Positions 1-7,030 of a stretch of 64,000 nucleotides of DNA are shown here, one piece after another. Origin of the DNA: Thermoactinomyces daqus (GTDB taxonomy: Bacteria > Bacillota > Bacilli > Thermoactinomycetales > Thermoactinomycetaceae). A program made the translations under genes and the position numbers. The stretch spans positions 43,983-107,982 of the forward strand of contig NZ_JPST01000008.1 of NCBI RefSeq assembly GCF_000763315.1, given 5' to 3'. Position 1 is the stretch's first letter. Every line of letters begins with the position of its first letter. Below the pieces are notes generated by a model. That model ran no database searches. It was not told the origin of the DNA and was given only the letters and a program-made list of their open reading frames with translations.

Positions 1-2
1 GC

Positions 3-1067
3 ATTCAGGGAAGCAACATGGACCAGGTCAAAAATGTGACCGAAGCGCTCACCTCCCGGTTAAAACACGTCCACGGTTTGACCAATGTGAGCAACAATCT
101 GAGTGCCAGCCGGCAAATTGTCGATGTCCATGTGGATGAAGCCAAAGCCGCCCGCAAAGGACTGGTGGCGCAACAAGTGGCTTATACCATACGAGACCTT
201 CTCGATGCCGATAAAGTGTTTGAGATAAACAATGGCCCGACTGCAGAGGACGTTCGCCTCGGTCTGGAGGAGAACGATCTCAATTCTCTCAACCGGCTGA
301 AAGAGATCCAGATCTTGTCGCAGACGGGCGATTTGATCAAACTGGGGGAAATCGCCGATGTCAAAGTCGTGAGCGGACCGGTTTCGATTCAAAAGCAAAA
401 CGGTCAGCGCTATGCCACCGTTTCCGGCGATGTGACGATCAAGGATACGGGGGCTGTCTCCCGGGAAGTGCAATCGGCGATCAATCAGGTGAAGATCCCC
501 AAAGGTATTTCCGTCAGAATCGGCGGTGACACGGAAGAGATGAATAAAAGCTTTGCCCAATTGGGCGTGGCGATGGTGGTGGCCATTGCCGCCGTTTACA
601 TCGTAATGATGATCTCATTTGGCGAGGCGACCGCACCCTTTACCATTCTCTTCTCCCTGCCGTTCGCTGTGATCGGCGGGCTGGCGGGATTATGGATCTC
701 CGGGCAGCCGATCAGCGTTTCCGCGATGATTGGTGCTTTGATGCTGATCGGAATCGTGGTTACCAACGCCATCGTCCTGATCGACCGCGTCAAACAGGTG
801 CAGGCGCGCGGACTCCGGATCGAAGAAGCCTTGCTCGAAGCGGCCGGCACTCGTTTGCGGCCGATCCTGATGACTGCCTTTGCCACGATCTTCGCGCTTC
901 TCCCCCTCGGACTGGGGTATGGAGAAGGAACCCTGATGTCCCAGGGGCTGGCAGTTGTCGTCATCGGCGGGCTTACTTCCTCCACCTTTTTAACCTTGTT
1001 TATTGTTCCGATCGTCTATCTTTTATTGACACGCATCCGGGAAAGATTGATAAAAGTGCAGGCATAA
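3..1067 (+). CDS. RND-family efflux permease, C-terminal part (SwrC/AcrB-like), 5' truncated by window edge
   Basis: The frame is open from the first bases, so the true start lies left of the window. The visible part holds a periplasmic-type porter segment (about residues 1-175) and then five hydrophobic helices, including VAMVVAIAAVYIVMMISF, the segment IGIVVTNAIVLIDRV and the block RPILMTAFATIFALLPLG, which are typical of transmembrane segments 8-12 of RND pumps. RND permeases export lipophilic compounds by proton antiport; in Bacilli the SwrC type exports surfactin-like lipopeptides and drugs. A terminator hairpin follows directly. The family is clear, the substrate is not. Confidence 0.9.
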   Translation: MQGSNMDQVKNVTEALTSRLKHVHGLTNVSNNLSASRQIVDVHVDEAKAARKGLVAQQVAYTIRDLLDADKVFEINNGPTAEDVRLGLEENDLNSLNRLKEIQILSQTGDLIKLGEIADVKVVSGPVSIQKQNGQRYATVSGDVTIKDTGAVSREVQSAINQVKIPKGISVRIGGDTEEMNKSFAQLGVAMVVAIAAVYIVMMISFGEATAPFTILFSLPFAVIGGLAGLWISGQPISVSAMIGALMLIGIVVTNAIVLIDRVKQVQARGLRIEEALLEAAGTRLRPILMTAFATIFALLPLGLGYGEGTLMSQGLAVVVIGGLTSSTFLTLFIVPIVYLLLTRIRERLIKVQA

Positions 1068-1071
1068 GCTT

Positions 1072-1106
1072 AAGCCCCGAGGGAAACCCCGGGGCTTCTT
1101 TTGTTT
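1072..1106 (+). terminator. Rho-independent terminator after RND permease
   Basis: Arms AAGCCCCG and CGGGGCTT enclose an inner GGG/CCC pairing, followed by CTTTTGTTT. It sits a few bases after the permease stop codon. Confidence 0.85.
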
Positions 1107-1426
1107 CAGAACCAGTCCACTTCGATCAGCTGACGAAAGCGGAGCCGTTGCTTTATCTGGCCGTTAGCCATGATAAACCAACCTTCATAAGGTTGGACGT
1201 AAATCACTTGACCGTAAAATTGCAGCGGGGAGTGTTTGCCCGCATACGTGACCAGAACCGGTTTTTCCAGTTCATGTGCTTCTTCCAGTAAAAAAGCCAT
1301 ATATTCCAATTGGTCAGGTTCAATTTGCGGCGGTTCATATTTCCAGGTTCGCTTCGGTTCGGATTGATGCATAAGCGCAAGATACAAACGGTTCTCATAC
1401 CATTGATGAAAGTTGATCACATTCAT
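1106..1426 (-). CDS. YolD-like family protein, LexA-controlled
   Basis: A 106-residue protein with the YolD-like layout: a short N-terminal part, then a helix resembling QIEPDQLEYMAFLLEEAHEL and a beta-rich end with KPVLVTYAGKHSPLQFYGQVIYV. YolD-like proteins are usually encoded beside Y-family polymerases such as UvrX and belong to the SOS response; their molecular role is unclear. The ATG at 1424-1426 is chosen because AAAGGGGGGAG lies just before it; an upstream in-frame ATG has no ribosome site. A near-perfect LexA box lies 30 bases upstream. No polymerase is adjacent; the window's dinB is 60 kb away. Confidence 0.75.
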   Translation of the reverse strand: MNVINFHQWYENRLYLALMHQSEPKRTWKYEPPQIEPDQLEYMAFLLEEAHELEKPVLVTYAGKHSPLQFYGQVIYVQPYEGWFIMANGQIKQRLRFRQLIEVDWF

Positions 1427-1456
1427 CCCGCTCCCCCCTTTGCTAATCATCATACA

Positions 1457-1470
1457 CGAACATATGTTCT
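1457..1470. promoter_or_regulatory. LexA (DinR) SOS box
   Basis: CGAACATATGTTCT matches the Bacillus consensus CGAACRNRYGTTYC at 13 of 14 positions. It lies immediately upstream of the YolD-like gene. Confidence 0.8.
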
Positions 1471-1570
1471 GATATCAAGAAGGAAATAAAAAAAGTTGGC
1501 AAGCACGGGGGAACCAGGCAAATTTGCGGGGGATCGGCGCACCGGCCTCAGACCGGCAACACATGCTCAC

Positions 1571-1605
1571 AAAAAAACGCCGGGACAACGCCATCATCCG
1601 GCGTT
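1571..1605 (-). terminator. Terminator of amidase gene
   Basis: On the minus strand the arms AACGCCGG and CCGGCGTT are followed by a run of seven T, 27 bases after the amidase stop. Confidence 0.8.
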
Positions 1606-1631
1606 ACCGGCTTTGAACACTTATTTTCGCA

Positions 1632-3191
1632 TTAATTTTTTACCAGCTTCACCGCATCGGCAATCACATAGCCTGTTCCCGATGTCCAGCGGGAAACCCC
1701 GACGATGTATTGATCGCCTGCGGGGAGATTGAAGGTGCCGAGATAATTCCATTTTCCTCCGCCCGCTTGCTGGTTGGCATAAACCGTTTGATTTCCGCTG
1801 GATGTCCTGATGATATAGGGCGTGTTGCTGTTATAGCCGGGATCAGCGGGCCACCAGGCGTAAACGCTGTAGGAACCGGAAGAAGGTACGTTAAATTTGA
1901 ACCAGACAGGTTCGCTGACCGCCTGGGGAGTGGTATAGTAATAGTCGGCTCCGTATTTTTGGGAGTTCCAGGAGCTGAGCGCCCAGTTGCCGCTGACGGA
2001 AACGCGGGATGTATTGGAATTGTCGACAACGATCTCCGTGGATGAGGATGATTGGTTGACCAGTGACATATAATAGTTCCAGTCCCATCCGGAGCCGGGG
2101 TCGGTGTGCGTGGAACCTGGAACCTGATTGTGTCCGATGATGTGGGAACGGTCTTTGGGAATTCCGTACTTGTCGCAGAGCCAGCGCGTCAAACTGGCGG
2201 AGGCGCGGTACATCGCATCAGTAAACCAGGATGGATCGCTGACATATCCTTCATGTTCGATGCCGATGCTGTGGACGTTGTAATCCCAGTTACCGGCATG
2301 CCAGGCGATGTCCTTGTTTTGGACCATCTGCGTGATTTCCCCGTCGCTGGAGCGGACGACATAGTGTGAGCTCACCTGTGCCTGTGGATTTTGGAACCAG
2401 CTGATGGTGCCGCTGTAGGAACCCTCTGTTGTATGAATAATGACATAATTGATGCTGTTTCCGTCTGCCACGCGATTGGCTGCCGTGTAATTGCTGCTGG
2501 AGGCGGCAACCCAATTGGCATAGGGGTAGTCCGGAGTGGATGCCGCCTGCACCGCTTTCACGTCTGCATAGATACCTTTGTCGGGGATTACCCGCGTCGG
2601 ACGGATAAACATATCTTTGCCGTCGACCAGACGGTAAGCGCCGTGGTTGATCAAATCATAAACTTCATCCGCGTACCACTTGGCCGTCAGTTTGGAGGAT
2701 AGTCCGCTGTAGGCGGCAACAGCGGTATACCATTTGGCCAAATCCTGCGGCAGCTTGCCCTGATTCAGCTCTTTGGCCCGCTGGGCGAGAACGGCTGCAC
2801 CGCCGCGGATATTTTGTTTGACATCATTTTTGAGCTGATTTTCCGGAATGCCCAGCAATTGACTCGCTTCCGGCAATGAATGGTTCGTCGGGTTATCGGC
2901 CAGGTGCATCAACCCGTAGCCGTTCAGTTCACTCGGTTTGCCGTGATGGTCTTGCCAGTGCGTTTCGGCGTAGCTGACGGCGAGGAGAATGGTCAAGGGA
3001 ACATGAAACTCCTTCGCTGCTTGCTCAAACTGTTCATAAAGAGGCCCGGGGTGGTAAACGGGTTCGGAGGAACCGTTTTCCGATGGATGCGCAGCAGATG
3101 CCCGGATGCTGCCGGAAAACAACATGGCCGGACTAAACGCGAGGACAAGCAGGAAGATGAGCAAACAGGATCCCCAACGATTCCGAAACAC
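1632..3191 (-). CDS. Secreted N-acetylmuramoyl-L-alanine amidase with lytic-transglycosylase-like and golvesin-like domains
   Basis: The product has a signal peptide ending near SIRASAA, then a lysozyme-like/SLT region (about residues 45-190, ILLAVSYAETHW...YGLMHL). An Amidase_2/PGRP zinc domain follows (about 230-385): VIIHTTEG, WHAGNWDYN and GSTHTDPG supply the His, His, His/Asp ligands. A C-terminal beta domain (about 395-519) resembles golvesin/xanthan-lyase C-terminal modules. It should cleave the peptidoglycan amide bond outside the cell, and may also cut glycan. The start is set at GTG 3189-3191 because GGGAGGAG lies five bases before it; the further-upstream TTG overlaps that ribosome site. 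519 residues. Confidence 0.88.
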   Translation of the reverse strand: MFRNRWGSCLLIFLLVLAFSPAMLFSGSIRASAAHPSENGSSEPVYHPGPLYEQFEQAAKEFHVPLTILLAVSYAETHWQDHHGKPSELNGYGLMHLADNPTNHSLPEASQLLGIPENQLKNDVKQNIRGGAAVLAQRAKELNQGKLPQDLAKWYTAVAAYSGLSSKLTAKWYADEVYDLINHGAYRLVDGKDMFIRPTRVIPDKGIYADVKAVQAASTPDYPYANWVAASSSNYTAANRVADGNSINYVIIHTTEGSYSGTISWFQNPQAQVSSHYVVRSSDGEITQMVQNKDIAWHAGNWDYNVHSIGIEHEGYVSDPSWFTDAMYRASASLTRWLCDKYGIPKDRSHIIGHNQVPGSTHTDPGSGWDWNYYMSLVNQSSSSTEIVVDNSNTSRVSVSGNWALSSWNSQKYGADYYYTTPQAVSEPVWFKFNVPSSGSYSVYAWWPADPGYNSNTPYIIRTSSGNQTVYANQQAGGGKWNYLGTFNLPAGDQYIVGVSRWTSGTGYVIADAVKLVKN

Positions 3192-3246
3192 AAGCACTCC
3201 TCCCAATAATATTTAATTGAAAAATCAAAATATTTAGTCTTAATAT

Positions 3247-3275
3247 ATTATAACGCCTCTATTTTTATATAGCAA
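3247..3275 (-). promoter_or_regulatory. Promoter of amidase gene
   Basis: On the minus strand TTGCTA, a 17-base spacer and a perfect TATAAT lie 55-85 bases upstream of the amidase start in AT-rich DNA. Confidence 0.6.
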
Positions 3276-3494
3276 TATATTTATACATTATTAGGATGAA
3301 TTTATTAGATTATTAAATTTGTATTCTTTTCTGTACATTGCTGAATTGCTGGTTTTATTTTATTCATGATGCCGGTTTTATGTCAGGGGAGAGCGGAAAA
3401 ACGACGAGAAGACGATGGAAAAGAGGAATTCGTTTGCCTGAGGGGGAATTGGGAAAGAAATGCAGTAGAAGACGTTAAAACGAGAGGAAGGAGA

Positions 3495-3713
3495 ATGGTC
3501 CTGATGGACAACATTCAGGAGAATTTTCTTACGCAGCTGGTGGAAAGGAACATGCCGGTCACATTGTTTTTAGTGAATGGATTTCAATACAGGGGAGTGA
3601 TTCGGGATTTTGACAAATTCACCATTTCAATCGAAGCAGAGGGCAACCAATTTCTCATTTTCAAGAAGATGGTCAGTACGATCCAGACCCAGTCGCCTGT
3701 CATTGCAATGTAA
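3495..3713 (+). CDS. hfq: Hfq-like Sm-fold RNA-binding protein, divergent
   Basis: A 72-residue protein aligns with Hfq throughout: NIQENFLTQL (distal and proximal contact residues), then VTLFLVNGFQYRGVIRDFD (Sm1) and FLIFKKMVSTI (Sm2). Hfq is a hexameric chaperone for small RNA and mRNA pairing. The nearly invariant Tyr-Lys-His of Sm2 is Phe-Lys-Lys here, so the proximal-site His is lost. Two starts are possible: ATG 3495 (GAGGA six bases before) or ATG 3504 (AAGGAG ten bases before). It stands alone, not beside miaA where Bacilli usually keep hfq, so it may be a second copy. Confidence 0.8.
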   Translation: MVLMDNIQENFLTQLVERNMPVTLFLVNGFQYRGVIRDFDKFTISIEAEGNQFLIFKKMVSTIQTQSPVIAM

Positions 3714-3853
3714 TATCTTCAATCTCTCGGATTATTCAAAATGCGAAGACCAGAAAGTAGGGGTAGTAGCAGGTCATACGATGCTCTCGCCGGCGAGAAC
3801 GGGTTGTTGGACGGGGGGGGCAGCAAAGTTAAAAAAGTTACACCGATGGAAAC

Positions 3854-3888
3854 AAGCCTTTAAGAATATTTGCTTAAGGGCTTTTTGT
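3854..3888 (+). terminator. Terminator downstream of hfq-like gene
   Basis: The arms AAGCCTTTAAG and CTTAAGGGCTT pair over 11 bases with one T-G wobble and are followed by TTTTG. Confidence 0.75.
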
Positions 3889-3909
3889 ATAAAATTTTAA
3901 TAAATTATT

Positions 3910-3938
3910 CTGCCATCGAATGAAAAATTTTATATAAT
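3910..3938 (+). promoter_or_regulatory. Promoter of toxin operon
   Basis: CTGCCA, 17 bases, then a perfect TATAAT. A start of transcription near 3945 would leave a leader of about 90 bases. Confidence 0.5.
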
Positions 3939-3989
3939 TTGAAGGTAAATTCCATTAAATAGATTCTTTCTCTTTGCGAAAGAGGGAAA

Positions 3990-4029
3990 TTTACGGAAAA
4001 GCAAGCGGGGATTTTTTGCTTTCCGTAAA
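3990..4029 (+). promoter_or_regulatory. Leader hairpin overlapping the toxin ribosome-binding site
   Basis: TTTACGGAAAAGC pairs with GCTTTCCGTAAA (12 pairs, one bulged A). The right arm includes the AAA of the AAAGGG ribosome site (4027-4032) of the toxin gene, so folding could limit its translation. Confidence 0.5.
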
Positions 4030-4034
4030 GGGCT

Positions 4035-4412
4035 ATGAGGAAGAGCGTGTTCAAATGGGTTGTGGTCATGCTCCTCATTTTTGCAGGGGCAGGACTGCTG
4101 GGACATGTCCCGGTTTATGCCGAGAGCGGGAGCTTCCAAGTCCCGGAAGTAAATGATCACTTTGACAAAGTGAAATCGGGCCCTGCACCGGCACCGTCCA
4201 AAGCAGTCACCGAGGCAAAAAACGAGAATCACAGCTTTTGGAAAGAGATGAAGGATGGTGTTTCCAGTCTCTGGTCCAAAACGAAACAGAAAGTTTCGGC
4301 TGCCTGGCAGAAAACGAAAGAAGGTTTTGCCGAAGCCTGGGACTGGATTGCCAAGGTATGTGACCAGTTTGCGCGCGGCGTGGTCGACGGGCTGTCCGCC
4401 GCCTGGGACTAG
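4035..4412 (+). CDS. Polymorphic toxin, N-terminal part up to in-frame amber codon
   Basis: 125 residues: a signal peptide (RKSVFKWVVVMLLIFAGAGL, cleavage near VYA-ES) and an amphipathic Trp-rich helical stretch (FWKEMKDGVSSLWSKTK and following). It ends at TAG 4410-4412. The next ORF continues in exactly the same frame with no shift, starting with Val-Trp-Lys-Tyr and running straight into a membrane helix. The two ORFs therefore look like one protein of about 614 residues interrupted by a single nonsense codon. Alternatives are read-through, a sequencing error or two separate polypeptides. The start is uncertain because AAAGGG is only two bases before the ATG; GTG 4047 is another option. Confidence 0.7.
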   Translation: MRKSVFKWVVVMLLIFAGAGLLGHVPVYAESGSFQVPEVNDHFDKVKSGPAPAPSKAVTEAKNENHSFWKEMKDGVSSLWSKTKQKVSAAWQKTKEGFAEAWDWIAKVCDQFARGVVDGLSAAWD

Positions 4413-4436
4413 GTTTGGAAATACAAAGGGTACATA

Positions 4437-5879
4437 TTGTTTACCGCCGTCATCATCGTCGGTGTGGTTTTGTGCTTTATTGCACCACCACTCGGTGCAT
4501 CGGTTCTGGGGGGCGCGATAACTTCATTTGGGATCAGTGTTTTGCTCAATGGCGGGAAAATCGACCAGTCCACCTTTTTGGAAGGCGGCATCGGCGGAGT
4601 GCTCGGGCTGTGCGGCATGGGCTTCTCCGCAGCGTTGGAGCGAGGTTTGGGCTGGCTTGGAGTGAAAATGCTTCCCTACTTGAGCCGGTTTAAAACCGCG
4701 GGTGCATTGATGGAAAAAGGAAGCCGGTGGATCAGCCGCTTCCCGAAAGCCATGCAGAAGCTCTTCTCCCGGAAAATCGTGATCGGCGCCGGAGAAGGAG
4801 CAGGCACCACGATCGTTGATGACTGGCTGCACGGGCGAAAGTTCAGCTTCAAACGCGTGCTGGCCGGAGCTTTGACCGGGGGATTGTTGGTCGGTGGCTA
4901 TCACTTGATGGAACCGGTGATCCAACCGGCCGTTCAGATGGTCAAAGCGTCCGTCCAGAAACAGACAGGGCCGGTCTTGGCGAAACTGGAAAAGTATCTG
5001 GCCAGGTCCGCTGATCCTTGCTTCGGCTACCAGCCCATGCCCAAGTATTTTGCCGCTGCGGAAGGGCCGCTCCATTGTTTCCGTCCCGGCAGCGGCCCGA
5101 AAGATGTGATCTCCTACAGTGACCAACTCGACCCGCACGGCTGGGCCAGCCCCACACAAAAAATCACTCCGGAACTGCTGGCCAAGCAGACTCAGGGCTT
5201 ATCCACCGAAGCGGAAAAATCACGGAAAAAGCTAATAGAAGAGATTATTGAATTAGTTGGGACTGAAAATAAGGATAAAGCGACTAAACAGTTAACTGCG
5301 AAAGGGTATAGTAAAAATAAAGCAAATAGTATTGTTAAGTTTCGAGATTCTCTTTTAGACGGAGGCAAAAATTTCGCCACGGCCAAAGTGGAAATCGCGG
5401 GAATTTCGGAACATGAGCTGAAGGCTTATTCCGGGAAAAACATTCCTATTTTTGAAGAGGGATGGGTAAAGGAAGTCCCGAGAGATAAGTTTAAGTTTGA
5501 CTATGTGAAAGCAAAAGAGGGGCAAGAAGAGGTATACCCAATGGATTATCAACCTGATGAAAATGAGAATATCGGACATGGGCGCCAGTATGACTCCGAA
5601 CCAAAAATACTGGAATATATATCCAGTAAACTAGGGAACAGTCCGGGGAAAGAGGGAGACCGGCTCATCCTGTTTACCGAACGGAGGACGTGTCCCGGTT
5701 GTCAAGGGAAAAATCGAAAATTAATTAAGGCAGATAATCAGGTCGGAGAGTATGATGGATCCATTGACCAATTCAGTAAGCTTCACCCTAAGATCGAAGT
5801 GATTGTTTATGATGGAGAAGGAAGAAGGTTGATCCTGAAAGGCGGAAAAGTTGTGACCCCGAAGAAACAGGAGGGATAA
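4437..5879 (+). CDS. Polymorphic toxin, membrane/pre-toxin part and C-terminal deaminase-like domain
   Basis: In frame with the upstream ORF across TAG 4410. It could restart at TTG 4437 (weak AAAGGG six bases before). Hydrophobic Gly-rich segments come first (FTAVIIVGVVLCFIAPPLGA, GGIGGVLGLCGMG), then a linker with Cys residues. From about 5200 the variable C-terminus begins with an AT-rich patch. The last 110 residues show YDSEPKILEYISSKLG followed by TERRTCPGCQGK, the Asp-x-Glu plus Cys-x-x-Cys layout of toxin deaminases (BURPS668_1122/Toxin-deaminase type). In numbering from 4035 these are D520, E522, C553 and C556. Known members deaminate nucleic-acid bases in rival cells; the function here is inferred. 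The immunity candidate starts one base after the stop. Confidence 0.72.
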   Translation: MFTAVIIVGVVLCFIAPPLGASVLGGAITSFGISVLLNGGKIDQSTFLEGGIGGVLGLCGMGFSAALERGLGWLGVKMLPYLSRFKTAGALMEKGSRWISRFPKAMQKLFSRKIVIGAGEGAGTTIVDDWLHGRKFSFKRVLAGALTGGLLVGGYHLMEPVIQPAVQMVKASVQKQTGPVLAKLEKYLARSADPCFGYQPMPKYFAAAEGPLHCFRPGSGPKDVISYSDQLDPHGWASPTQKITPELLAKQTQGLSTEAEKSRKKLIEEIIELVGTENKDKATKQLTAKGYSKNKANSIVKFRDSLLDGGKNFATAKVEIAGISEHELKAYSGKNIPIFEEGWVKEVPRDKFKFDYVKAKEGQEEVYPMDYQPDENENIGHGRQYDSEPKILEYISSKLGNSPGKEGDRLILFTERRTCPGCQGKNRKLIKADNQVGEYDGSIDQFSKLHPKIEVIVYDGEGRRLILKGGKVVTPKKQEG

Positions 5880-5880
5880 G

Positions 5881-6804
5881 ATGTTTCGACCGGAAGACTA
5901 TGAACAATACCAGTGGTACATGTATTGCCTGGATGCAGATGAGGAATTAATCAAAGGATTTGCAGAGGCGATGGAGATCCGGATTTCCGGGGAAGAGTTA
6001 AAGGATTACGGTGATGCTTGGTATAACCGAAGAGAAAAGGATCTGTTCTATCTGTTTCGAAATGAGGAAAAAGACCGGAATGCCGTGATCGCGGTGTATT
6101 TTTATGCCGGAGTCGGAGATGAAAATGATTATTGCCATGTAGTGGTGCGTTGCCGGAAAGAAGATGCGCCCAAGGTGCAGCAAGCATTCCGTAGATTTGT
6201 GGAAACAGCGGAAGATCTTTATGAAGACTATAACATGGATTTTGTAAACTATGTGAATGATCCTTATAAAAATTGGTTAAGGCCCTATGCAGAAAAATAT
6301 AATCTGGACATCGATGTACCGGAAAAACCACCGGAAAAGAAGTATTGCCCGGAGGAGTATCAGCAGTACCAGTTTGAATTGCGTACCGTTGATTTACAAC
6401 CGGAATTGATCAAAGAAATCGCAGAAGCGATGAGAATTCGCTATGGAGAGGGGGACATAAAGCTACATCAGGATAGCTTGGATCGATTACAATATAATCA
6501 AACAAGCTTTTATCTTCTTCGAAATAGATACGTCAATCCCCATGCAGTCATTCATGTTGAATTTTATCGGAAGGAAGGCCGGCCAAAGGAGTTTTATGCC
6601 AAGCTGACGATCCGCTGTCAAAATGAAGATGCAGAGAAGATCCGGCAGATCATCCAAGAGTACTTTTGGAAGCAGGGGATTGTGAAAAAATATCGCCGGG
6701 AACCGGATTTTACGAATTATATTGATCATCCAAAGCAAAATTGGCTAAAAAAGGCCATAGAGAAATATCAGCTTGACGTCGAAGGTATAGAGTTAAAGGC
6801 ATAG
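5881..6804 (+). CDS. Putative immunity protein with internal tandem duplication
   Basis: 307 acidic residues made of two similar halves, about 1-150 and 153-305. FRPEDYEQYQWYMYCLD matches CPEEYQQYQFELRTVD, ELIKGFAEAMEIR matches ELIKEIAEAMRIR, and NDPYKNWLRPYAEKYNLDID matches DHPKQNWLKKAIEKYQLDVE. There is no signal peptide or membrane helix, so it is cytoplasmic. CAGGAGG lies six bases before the ATG and the gene starts one base after the toxin stop, the usual arrangement of a cognate immunity gene. I do not recognise a named family. The role is inferred from position; the duplication is directly visible. Confidence 0.72.
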   Translation: MFRPEDYEQYQWYMYCLDADEELIKGFAEAMEIRISGEELKDYGDAWYNRREKDLFYLFRNEEKDRNAVIAVYFYAGVGDENDYCHVVVRCRKEDAPKVQQAFRRFVETAEDLYEDYNMDFVNYVNDPYKNWLRPYAEKYNLDIDVPEKPPEKKYCPEEYQQYQFELRTVDLQPELIKEIAEAMRIRYGEGDIKLHQDSLDRLQYNQTSFYLLRNRYVNPHAVIHVEFYRKEGRPKEFYAKLTIRCQNEDAEKIRQIIQEYFWKQGIVKKYRREPDFTNYIDHPKQNWLKKAIEKYQLDVEGIELKA

Positions 6805-6810
6805 TCGGAG

Positions 6811-6830
6811 AAGCTGCAGCCCGGCTTTTT
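6811..6830 (+). terminator. Terminator of toxin-immunity operon
   Basis: AAGCTG, loop CAGCC, CGGCTT, then TTT, seven bases after the immunity stop. Confidence 0.6.
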
Positions 6831-6964
6831 ACAAGGAAGGGGCTCAGATGTTTCGAGTGAAGGCCTGAAGCCCCCTGACAGCTGTCTTGTCTTATTCATT
6901 CCGTTTCAAAAATGGTTCAGGAAGGATTGCCCTTTTGGCTTTGACGGATTTTATCGACTTCGGT

Positions 6965-7003
6965 ATAAAACAGGCTCTCCCGAACGAAAAAGAGGGAGAG
7001 CCT
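6965..7003 (-). terminator. Terminator of pyrD
   Basis: Perfect ten-base arms AGGCTCTCCC and GGGAGAGCCT; on the minus strand GTTTTATA follows. Confidence 0.75.
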
Positions 7004-7030
7004 GAAATTTGCCGGCGATGAACGGACGCG

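Larger units (their letters stand above)
3714..4034 (+). other. Intergenic region and toxin-gene leader
   Basis: There is no gene in these 321 bases. They hold a terminator-like hairpin (3854-3888), a promoter (3910-3938), a small hairpin CTCTTT-gcg-AAAGAG near 3970-3984 and a longer hairpin (3990-4029) that runs into the ribosome site of the toxin gene. Confidence 0.5.

Noticed and set aside
60..560. Long ORFs antisense to conserved genes (here and at 34333-35307, 36513-37568, 46651-48270)
   Set aside because: They mirror the codon structure of well-conserved genes on the other strand and lack ribosome sites or recognisable domains.
3757..3850. Possible c-di-GMP riboswitch before the toxin operon, from GTTACACCGATGG near 3827-3839
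   Set aside because: Only the 3' end is reminiscent of the GEMM consensus; the GGCAAACC and GCAAAGCC core is absent and the element would lie upstream of a terminator and the promoter.
4410..4412. Pyrrolysine or other recoding of the amber codon
   Set aside because: No pyl genes or recoding element are visible in the window; a plain nonsense mutation or error is simpler.
6838..6880. Vestigial second immunity gene (ATGTTTCGA after a GGAAGGGG site)
   Set aside because: Only nine bases match the immunity gene start and the frame stops after six codons.
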